A stretch of 24,450 nucleotides of DNA, from contig CAJNOQ010002419.1 in NCBI GenBank assembly GCA_905250885.1, positions 1 through 24,450 of the forward strand. Reading direction: 5' to 3'. The translations under genes and the position numbers were made by a program. Each line of letters begins with the position of its first letter. The first letter of the stretch is position 1. The notes beneath the pieces are model-generated. The model saw only the letters and a list, made by a program, of their open reading frames with translations, had not been told where the DNA came from and searched no databases. This document shows positions 1 to 8,072 of this stretch, piece by piece. The DNA comes from Didymodactylos carnosus (taxonomy: Eukaryota > Rotifera > Eurotatoria > Philodinida > Philodinidae).

Positions 1-164
1 CTTTACCATTTTGTTTGTATCATCTCTTCTTCCTCTATGGACATGTTGACAAAGTTATCTGCCTAGATTCTTAATCAAACGCAGTTTTTATTTTGTTACA
101 AACTTTTGCACTAGCAATGTTTTTTTTCGTGTATCCATGGCTATGCCAGAACAAACTGAACTGA

Positions 165-1176
165 ACTGAACTGGTCTGGATGTGGATTTTGGGAAGTACT
201 GGTTTAAAGCTGGATTTTATTAGCACCCGTCTAACGTAAGAATGAAACTACTGCAAGCAATTTACTATTGTTTATAAAACCTTTATTTCTGTTTAGATAC
301 ATAAATCAAACAACAGGCGCAGTCCAAAACGATCATTATGATGAACTAGCTGACTATATTCGATCCAATATTCAATATCGTCGTCCATTTTACCATCATT
401 CGGAACAATTAAAACAACGTTTGTACGAATTAATTAAAATGTAAGAAAATAATTTTATTTTCCTTTTGAATTATGTGCAAAATTTAAAATTGGTAAGTAC
501 TTACGGTAGTTTTTAAAAGTTTCATAATAGCTTGGAACAAGCTATTATGAAGCTTTTAGTGTTCTAAACGTCCCGCTCATCATTCCTTTTCTACTTCCTG
601 TTGACTAACTTCGCTTCTATTTAGATACGACAAAATGGAAATTATTTGGTGGTATGGTTTGTTATTGTTAAAATGTTATACATTGCGAATTATGTTGGTT
701 GTTTATATTATTAAATTATTTGTTCTAAGTAGTTCAACATGAGCAATATTGATACGAAAGGTAGTTTGCTAGTTCGTTGTCATTCGGCATACTAACTGGA
801 CTTCCATACCAACATAAAATCACTCAGACCATATTTAAATGCTTTAGGTCGACAAATTTTACCCATATTGGACAAGAAATATTTGAATATTTATATTATA
901 GTGAGTATTAAAACAATCAGCTGTGCAAAAAATTAACTTATTGAATTTCGTTATAGAAAAGCCACTTGATATGTCAATCAGATTTCCTACAATCCTTCAG
1001 CTCCTGTGTTTTAGGAAAATTTAAAAGATATCAACCATTTTATCGAACATTATTTACGTAGTGATGGCGTTCTAATGTTTCATTTATACGAAACAGATCT
1101 CAATGATACGTTAACAGGGAAAATTATTACCCGATTATTTAAAAACATAGATTGTTCAACTAAAAAAGACTTGTAA
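165..1176 (+). pseudogene. Innexin-like gene, 3' part, probably decayed
   Basis: Innexins form gap-junction and hemichannel pores with four membrane spans. Segments that read as one: an exon ending at 235 (GSTGLKLDFISTRL, donor gtaag), joined in frame to 297-440 (cytoplasmic-loop-like, ending YELIKM); a membrane segment at 625-711 (GNYLVVWFVIVKMLYIANY, like innexin span 3); 848-900 (RQILPILDKKYLNIYI); and 1015-1176 (NHFIEHYLRSDGVLMF, typical of the innexin C-terminal helix region, then stop). The join 440 to 625 puts the span-3 segment out of frame, that segment meets TAA at 712-714, and only about 130 bases separate it from the C-terminal exons, too few for the second extracellular loop and fourth span. 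The first half lies off the left edge or is lost. I therefore call a pseudogene; an unusual or misassembled gene is possible. Family assignment rests on remembered motifs. Confidence 0.55.
514..558. repeat. Near-perfect 21-bp hairpin with 3-base loop
   Basis: Arms 514-534 and 538-558 are reverse complements at 20 of 21 positions, separated only by gaa. It lies in the apparent intron 441-624 of the innexin-like gene. The core of the right arm is caagctattatgaa. Confidence 0.85.
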
Positions 1177-1217
1177 TTTTTATGTATTTGTTTTTTCTTT
1201 TGTACTTCTATTTTTTT

Positions 1218-1223
1218 AATAAA
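1218..1223 (+). other. Polyadenylation signal of the innexin-like gene
   Basis: A canonical AATAAA lies 42 bases after the TAA at 1174-1176, in a T-rich stretch. Its presence suggests the 3' end of the locus is still intact even though the body of the gene looks damaged. Confidence 0.5.
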
Positions 1224-1532
1224 GAACTAAAAAGGTTATAATCAACTTCAAAATTATTTCTCCTTAAAGGCCCTGATTAAACGAATAATAATGAGGATGC
1301 TCTACGTGACACGAAAAAATTAATAATACAAGTATAATCTACTTTCAATTCAGCTGATTCTTTAGAATTACCTTGTTGCTACGAAGAAACCATGTCCAGC
1401 ATTTTCCCCTCTTTGCTTATATTTCTTGCATCCACGAATTTCTATTGGTTTTTGTTTAAAACCAATGAAACTATTTTTGTCGTCGTGATACATCATTGTG
1501 TTGTGATAGCTTCAGTCAAGTGTTGAACTAAC
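1224..1532. other. Intergenic, no feature seen
   Basis: AT-rich sequence between the polyadenylation signal of the innexin-like gene and the first dispersed repeat. No open reading frame or strong repeat was recognised. Confidence 0.5.
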
Positions 1533-2515
1533 TGGCAGGGAATGCGAACTTCCCTAGTGAGTCACTAAATTGTAAATTCTATTTTTAAAGTTTGAAAAAT
1601 GACGAACACTTCGTACCATTCAAATTATTCTATGTGCACTTTAATTTCTCATCAATTTTTAGCCCTTTACTTCTAAAAACAGTATCTTCAAAATACAGTA
1701 ATTTCATCATATTTGAAAACTTTGGCAATGATGTCTAATAACTTCTCAAATAATGGCTCCGTCAGCGAGCACGCGTTTAATCAAAGCTTTTATTTACTAA
1801 CAACAAATCGAAAGAATGACTCATTACATGTTGTGTACAATTGAATGAGTTTTAGTATATACGCAAAAAATGAACAAGAGGGGGACGCAGAAAAGCGAAC
1901 GAACGATTAAAACACAATAACTGCAACAGACATGATCTTATAGCGATACGGATTACATAATTGCCCATGAGTTCAAGATAATAGAACAGTATCATCACAA
2001 TTTTCTGGACACCTCGGTAGCTTAGTTAGTCTGGTACAAAATGCGAATTAGTTTCAGACCTATTTGAAGAGCACGTCCCCTTTTAGGGTCATACATGTGA
2101 TCTGATATTTTGTCGACCAAATGACAGAAATAGCTGTTGAAAATCCACAGAAAAACATCAGAATACTGACGCATTTTAAAAGTTTTTTTGTTTTTCTTAA
2201 AGCGTCCTTTCTCAGCTTAGTAATGATCGAACGTTATCAATAGAGACTGTCGTGATCATAAATCAACGATATTGAATGAGAAAAGCACACACTGGGTATC
2301 GGCGCAAATCTTTCGTAATCGATTTTCTTCACAACTCGTTGTAGAAATTCGTTATGGATGTTATTTGGTAAAAAAGCTTCGTGTCAAGAAAATGGTGTGA
2401 TGTGTGCTGTTTCATGATGTCCGATACTAATATTGTCTGTTAAGAAATTGTGACAAAATTATTAGGAATAGTTGAATGCTGTCAAACCAGTAATAGATAT
2501 ACAAGTCTGCCTATC
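1533..2515. repeat. Dispersed repeat, copy 1 (longest)
   Basis: Bases 1533-1760 match 6209-6441, and 2080-2515 match 6443-6878, in the same orientation. I count only about four substitutions or small indels in roughly 665 aligned bases, including a 5-base indel near 1708 and 6387. Copy 1 carries about 320 bases (1761-2079) absent from copy 2; part of that block is present in diverged copy 3, so copy 2 most likely suffered a deletion. The left end starts with a small hairpin (agggaa, loop, ttccct, 1537-1555). The ends are not TG...CA, so this does not look like an LTR. No coding capacity was recognised. Family unknown. Confidence 0.9.
2011..2060 (+). other. tRNA-like A-box/B-box pair inside the repeat
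   Basis: TAGCTTAGTTAG at 2018-2029 fits the RNA polymerase III A-box (TRGCNNAGYNGG) except at one position. AGTTTCAGACC at 2050-2060 fits the B-box consensus at about 8 of 11. The same pair recurs in copy 3 (6893-6904 and 6928-6938). The spacing of 32-35 bases is shorter than in a normal tRNA (about 44), so this is a tRNA-derived relic or a SINE-like promoter and not a working tRNA. Confidence 0.35.
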
Positions 2516-2811
2516 CAATTTTACACTGTAGGAACCGCTATTTAGTCTCTTCTTTTAACAACACATTTTTCCTTAGACTATTTTTATTCACCTTGTGAAA
2601 TATTTATAAACAAACGACATAATTGAAGTTATGACAGCAAAACATTTTTATACACATTTTTGTCATAAAGTTTTCAAGAACATGCAATCATTTTAACAAT
2701 TAGTTGTTTGTACTCGATTTGTTGTCCTTCGTCTTTTGCCGGTATTATTGTTTATTTTCTTCTATAAAGACAAAAGAAAAAACATGTTTAGTTATAAAAA
2801 AGAAGACAAAT
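2516..2811. other. Intergenic / 3' flank of the OTU-Rel gene
   Basis: Nothing is recognised between the end of repeat copy 1 and the stop codon of the minus-strand gene except the polyadenylation signal at 2751-2756. Confidence 0.5.
2751..2756 (-). other. Polyadenylation signal of the OTU-Rel gene
   Basis: Plus-strand tttatt reads AATAAA on the minus strand, about 56 bases beyond the predicted stop at 2814-2812. This supports the placement of the last exon. Confidence 0.45.
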
Positions 2812-5311
2812 TTAGAGATATTTTACGTTTGTTTTAGTTTTGGGTTGTTTGACAGTTTTAGATAATTTAAACCCCTTATTGCACGAAGGACAAACAATTG
2901 TGCGATCTTAAAAATAATAGATTAAATGTAACTGTAACAAACAACATAAAATAGAATACCGTTGTTTGGAAGTACTAAAAAAGGAGAGAAAATGTCATAT
3001 TAAAGCTTACATGAACAGAATTTAAACATTTTGTGTTAAGACAGCATTACGAATGCTATTTTCTCCGTTCCATACAAACACAAAAGTGTAAAAATACTCT
3101 CAATTCAATTATATTACCTTGCGTAATGATGTTCGATAAGCATGTTGTATCACAAAATATGTCGTAACTATTATTACCAATTCTTTTCCCCAATGTAAAT
3201 GCAATTTGGGATTGATTAAGTTGATATTTTTGGATAAAGTCATTTGGATATCGATATGTTTCAGCTAGAAAAAAGACATTGAGTATTTATTCTCATAGAA
3301 TTTTAAAAAATTTACCAAGATTTTCTTTCCCTGTCGGCCTGTATGGTTTTAATGGTTGACATGTTATTAATTCATCTTGTTTTAGCATAATAGCTACTAA
3401 TGGCAATCTAAGGCAAAAAAATCCTTTACGTGAAAGAAAGCTAAGACTAGCTAAGAAATTTGCTTACTCTAACTCTACAATCAATTTTTCGCTGCTGAGT
3501 GGAATATAGATTGTATTTGCGTATACAGGTTCAGATTCACTGTTCGTTTCTTGAAAAACATGTGGACTATAATAGTGTTGTCCATCTATTTCCACAGTCA
3601 AACGTTCAACCACAATAGTATCATATTTGTAAAGGAAATTTGGCGGAAACTAAAGGTAAAAAAGTGAAAAACATTAATTGAATGCAAAAGCCTTTCCATC
3701 TTACTCTAAGTTTTAATGTCTTTCCATTCTTATCCTTCATGTATGTAACACAATGCATTTGTTTTGTGCCACATTTCGGTTCTTTTCTTGGACGATTTTT
3801 AGGCTTATATTGAGTTTTATAATATCCACGGTATTCTTCTTGAAGAAATTCAACAAGTTGTAATCGATCACCCGTGTGTTTTACAGTAGCAATTGGTTCT
3901 GCTGCAGAATCTTTGTTTTCTCCAAATTCATGAGGTAACGGAAGTGTGATCTTCGATACCATACAAACGTCGTTTGGTAAAGAACCATGGTCTCCCGTTA
4001 CTAGAACAAATAAACAGAAAAACTCTTTACTCTTAAATATTGATACATGTTCATCACTTACCATGGATATTATTTCTATCCAATTGTACATTTATTGTTG
4101 GTAATATATCTAATACTGCAAAATATCATGGCTGAAAGTGTTAAAGCGACGGAAAAAAATCATCAGAATATTCTTACCTATATCATGCTGTAAACTGGTT
4201 TCACATGTCAGTATACCCAATTTAGTACAGCTATTTTCTGAAAAAAAGAGCCTAAGCATTGACTAGAGTACGTTGCACTATGTATCATTTTATACTTTTT
4301 TCAAGTTCCATTCGTTTTTCTTCCTCAATTTGTTGATCATGATGAACGTTATCTACAATAAATCGAATTCAACAGCTATATAAATATCGCCAAAATAAGC
4401 TAGAATTCTCTTACTTTCGGATTCTGGTTCACCCATGACATCTTCATGGTCATCATCTGTAAAAGAAACAAGAAAACATTTCAACGGTTTTGAAAATGAC
4501 TATCTCTCCTATATGTAATTACTATTCGTTTCCTTTTACTGTATTATTTTCATTTATGAATTTGTCGAGAAATAACTGCGTCCCATTAACTGATTATGTT
4601 ATACACAATGAATGATGTGTCCAAACGGCTCGCAGAGATCATGGTGGAAGAGACACACAAAAGCAGTTTTGGGCGAGTTAGACTGTATAATTAGCAATAC
4701 ATTAGGAAAAATACTTTTTGCAACAATAGACACATTCCATTGACAAAATGTACAACATCTCGGAGGCTTTATCGAAATCCATAACCACACTTACTTAAAC
4801 ATTCTTCGAGGCACTTTTTCAAGCACTCTACTTTAATAAGACTTTTAGCTAATTCGACTATTTTTGGATCATCTGATGAAAATTTTGTTTGTTTTACATT
4901 ATTATCGTCGTTTTCATTTGGCGAATAACATGGTTCATAATGTGTTCCATTGTAATATAGATAAGCGCATTCTGTATAGAGTTTTTCGCCATATGAGATA
5001 ATCTTTTTTTCGGTTTTCGACATATCAATCACACGAAATTGAACTGAAAAAATTTTAGATAATACATATATTTCTAGTTCACCACCCCAATGCTTTTCAT
5101 TTTGAATCCAGTCACAATATACCGGAATTGGTTGTGTAACATAATAATGAATATTTGTATTATGGGTAATATACGACGCTACCATGCGACGAAAATGTAT
5201 ATTTTGAGCTAAATCATAGCAACCGTTGTAGATAATATATTGAATACATGAGAATAAACATGAATTATCACCAGGTATAGATGCTCTGCGGAGGTCTTTA
5301 CTCGATGTCAT
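2812..5311 (-). CDS. OTU (YOD1-type) deubiquitinase fused to a Rel-homology-like domain
   Basis: Ten exons, all GT-AG: 5311-4795, 4456-4415, 4352-4296, 4237-4178, 4115-4062, 4000-3705, 3649-3468, 3407-3316, 3264-3118, 2906-2812; 513 codons plus stop. Residues 1-165 match OTU1/YOD1 proteases, which remove ubiquitin: D15 and C18 in GDNSCLF, the CDWIQNEKHWGGELEI block (66-81), and H124 in YNGTHYEP. OTU1's N-terminal UBX-like domain is absent. Residues 173-205 are acidic and charged. Residues 288-482 resemble the DNA-binding half of Rel/NFAT proteins: LQLVEFLQEEYRGYYKTQYK (290-309) for the recognition loop, then SPHVFQE, IYIPLSSEK, LPLVAIMLKQ and IAFTL. No second (IPT) domain is seen. The C-terminus has CPSC (488-491), a possible metal site. 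The short first in-frame ATG at 5311 precedes the OTU core directly. The OTU call is firm; the Rel call is by motif and should be tested. The last exon is the least certain. Confidence 0.75.
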
Positions 5312-5323
5312 TATCGGAGAATA

Positions 5324-5788
5324 CTAACATTCATCAACTATTGCCGATATCAGAAATGAACTCTCTGCGAACTGTGTTCGAAAATATATGGTTAAGGATG
5401 GGCTTCTATAATAAAGAAAACGATCTATAAACATTCTCTATTCATGAAACTAAAAGTTTTTTTCTATTTTACTGGAAGAAAAGACTCCGACTATGTTTTA
5501 CCTTAATGTTTTTGACACAAGTCCCCGTCTATTGTATCGCACAATAAATTGAATTCCACACCACGTTTCTATTCGGTTTTCATATATAATTTTGTGTGAT
5601 AGCAGTTGTATGTTAGAATCGAAAATGTTTACAGATTTACGTGCTGCAAATGAGGTACAATTATCTTCTACTGATATTTGTCTATTTACTATAACTACTT
5701 TTTGTGTTTTAAGTAGAGTTAGGTCAGAGACGTTAAATTTATTATTCATATTTTCTGTTCGACCCGATACTTTTGCTATTAATGTCAA
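5324..5788 (-). CDS. Small hypothetical protein, possibly two exons
   Basis: An ATG at 5788 opens 95 codons to a donor at 5501 (aag|gtaaaac). Joining to an acceptor at 5406 (tattatag) continues the frame to TAG at 5326-5324, giving 122 residues; unspliced it ends at 5498 with 96. The product is basic and mixed (starts MTLIAKVSGRTENMNNKF) with no signal peptide, membrane span or motif I recognise. It sits on the same strand as the OTU-Rel gene and ends 12 bases before that gene's ATG, so it could be an upstream cistron, a 5' extension of the same locus, or chance. Not clearly coding. Confidence 0.3.
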
Positions 5789-5934
5789 TTAACGATCGGT
5801 ATAAACCGAGTGAAATGGTAACATTTTTCTTTCCTCTTTCACCTTAAGATGCCATGAAAAAAGAAAAAAGAATGCACTTAATCTTTTATATGCAAACATT
5901 TAGTAACTAAGTTATATTTCTCCGCTAAACCAGT
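5789..5934. other. Intergenic, no feature seen
   Basis: Short AT-rich gap between the small reading frame and the inverted-repeat element; nothing recognised. Confidence 0.5.
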
Positions 5935-6077
5935 CACAGGGTTCTATCACGAAAAAACTTAAGTCAGACTTAGGACTTCGTTATATGCACTTACATGCTA
6001 ATTTTATACACTTAAGTCTAGACTTTGACTTTAAGGTTTGACTTTAAAAGTTTTTTCGCGATACGACTCCCACTGTG
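5935..6077. mobile_element. Short inverted-repeat (MITE-like) element, about 143 bp
   Basis: The left end cacagggttctatcacgaaa (5935-5954), continuing aaaactt, is the inverse of the right end gttttttcgcgatacgactc with cccactgtg. Reversed, the right end begins cacagtgggagtcgtatcgc and continues gaaaaaactt, so the two ends match with a small indel and a few changes. The interior is built of gactt-aag repeats that also pair. It has no coding capacity and no obvious target duplication. A non-autonomous DNA transposon is the natural reading; the family is not identified. Confidence 0.6.
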
Positions 6078-6208
6078 TCTCTACAATGACTATGGAACGC
6101 GACACCTGATTCTCACAATCCTCTTCGTAACTTTCATTCAACAATTTTTCTACCCAATCCAACGTCTAAAATTAATGAGTAATGCAAATGTCTGCTATTG
6201 CCAGTTGA

Positions 6209-6878
6209 TGGCGGGGAATGCGAACTTCCCTAGTGAGTCACTAAATTGTAAATTCTATTTTTAAAGTTTGAAAAATGACGAACACTTCGTACCATTCAAA
6301 TTATTCTATGTGCACTTTAATTTCTCATCAATTTTTAGCCCTTTACTTCTAAAAACAGTATCTTCAAAGTACAGTAATTTCATCATATAATATTTGAAAA
6401 CTTTGGCAATGATGTCTAATAACTTCTCAAATAATGGCTCCTCTTTTAGGGTCATACATGTGATCTGATATTTTGTCGACCAAATGACAGAAATAGCTGT
6501 TGAAAATCCACAGAAAAACATCAGAATACTGACGCATTTTAAAAGTTTTTTTGTTTTTCTTAAAGCGTCCTTTCTCAGCTTAGTAATGATCGAACGTTAT
6601 CAATAGAGACTGTCGTGATCATAAATCAACGATATTGAATGAGAAAAGCACACACTGGGTATCGGCGCAAATCTTTCGTAATCGATTTTCTTCACAACTC
6701 GTTGTAGAAATTCGTTATGGATGTTATTTGGTAAAAAAGCTTCGTGTCAAGAAAATGGTGTGATGTGTGCTGTTTCATGATGTCCGATACTAATATTGTC
6801 TGTTAAGAAATTGTGACAAAATTATTAGGAATAGTTGAATGCTGTCAAACCAGTAATAGATATACAAGTTTGCCTATC
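6209..6878. repeat. Dispersed repeat, copy 2 (internally deleted)
   Basis: Near-identical direct copy of 1533-1760 joined to 2080-2515, lacking about 320 internal bases; the join is near 6442. The deletion creates a 71-codon minus-strand open frame (6521-6306) that is not open in copy 1, so it is not a gene. With copy 1 it brackets the OTU-Rel gene in direct orientation. Confidence 0.9.
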
Positions 6879-7135
6879 TGTGGACACATTGGTACCTTAG
6901 TTAGTAGTCTGCTGGAAAAAACAAATTGGTATCAAACCTGCTGGAAATGCATCATCTTTTAGTGTAAAATATTGCGCTTAGTAATGATCGAACGCTATCG
7001 ACAGAAACTGCCGTGATCATAAATCAACAATGTTGAATGAGAAAAGCACACTGGGTATCAGCACAAGTCTTGCATAATTGATTTCCTTTACAATTTGCCG
7101 CTGTAGAAATTCATTATGAAAATTATTTAGTAAAA
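6879..7135. repeat. Dispersed repeat, copy 3 (diverged, partial)
   Basis: Abuts copy 2. It matches copy 1 from about 2005 (tctggacac...) through the tRNA-like boxes, skips about 120 bases, then matches from about 2215 (cttagtaatgatcgaacg) to about 2373, with many substitutions. It is clearly older than the copy 1/copy 2 duplication and shows that the tRNA-like block belongs to the ancestral element. Confidence 0.8.
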
Positions 7136-8072
7136 TAATTAATTAAATTGATTTACTTTCCTAAAGAGTTTACGGCTAAAGCTGTCTGATTATTTATATA
7201 TAATATTGATTTCCATGGTTTGTTTCACAAGATGAACTACACATTGGTTTTGTATGACAAAGACTTATAAATTTAGTTTAACATGAACCACCAACGTGAT
7301 CTTTGTCTACGCTTCGAAGTTAACCATTAATCATTCTGCAGTCTCTATCATGTGTGTAAAATACCAAAAATAAATTATTTCATATATATTTATATATACT
7401 GTGAGAAATAAGGAAAACAAATCAAATGTAACAAATCAAAAAAATCAGCATTGCCCTAGGAGAGCAAAAATGTGAAAACTTTCTTCCTGGATATACGCAA
7501 AAATATATAATCAATACTCATTCGTCTACCTATGGTTTCCTTCAAACTGAGCCACAAGAAACATCCAATTCTCGCTTTAGTATGAATACATCTTTATTTC
7601 GGCAACTAGTGCTTTTGTCGTTGATATGTTAGATAACAGGGCTGGCACTAACAAGAGAAGAAGACAAAACAAACAGTTACAGATCACAAGACACCACGCC
7701 GTTCGTATCCTATTCGTCCGACTGGCGGTTAGGAGGAATGGGAGAGGATAACAAAAAGTACAAAAACAACCATGTTGCCCTAAAAACTTCTTTAAACTTA
7801 AACTTCATTTTTGCTTCTGACGAAGGAAAGCCCTGAAAGTTTTCACAAAAGAGACAAAATCAATCTATTTCATGGTGATTCTAAGCCATAGAGTCACCTA
7901 ACAAACAGATAGTTTTGTGGAAGAGAATAATTAATAACCATGATAGACATTAGCGGAAAAAATAAGAATATTGAAACGGTGATTAACCATCGATTGCTTA
8001 AATTCAATCATACTCTAAAAAGAAAAGAGATAAGTATTAGTTAAGAGTATAGAAAATAGGTATTATTTATAC
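7136..8072. other. Intergenic between repeat copy 3 and PPP4R1
   Basis: AT-rich, with a short tatata run near 7380-7400. No supported gene. This stretch is the 3' flank of PPP4R1; I see no clear canonical AATAAA for it. Confidence 0.5.

Noticed and set aside
6306-6521. 71-codon minus-strand open frame in repeat copy 2
   Set aside because: It arises from the internal deletion and a 5-base insertion in copy 2. The same region of copy 1 is closed, so it is not a conserved gene.
1533-6878. LTR retrotransposon with the two repeats as LTRs
   Set aside because: The ends are not TG...CA, the copies differ by a 320-base block, and the interval holds an intron-rich host-type gene with no reverse transcriptase or integrase.
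7500-7632. Plus-strand stretch that reads TEPQETSNSRFSMNTSLFRQ
   Set aside because: It looks mildly protein-like, but there is no clear acceptor, partner exon or family resemblance.
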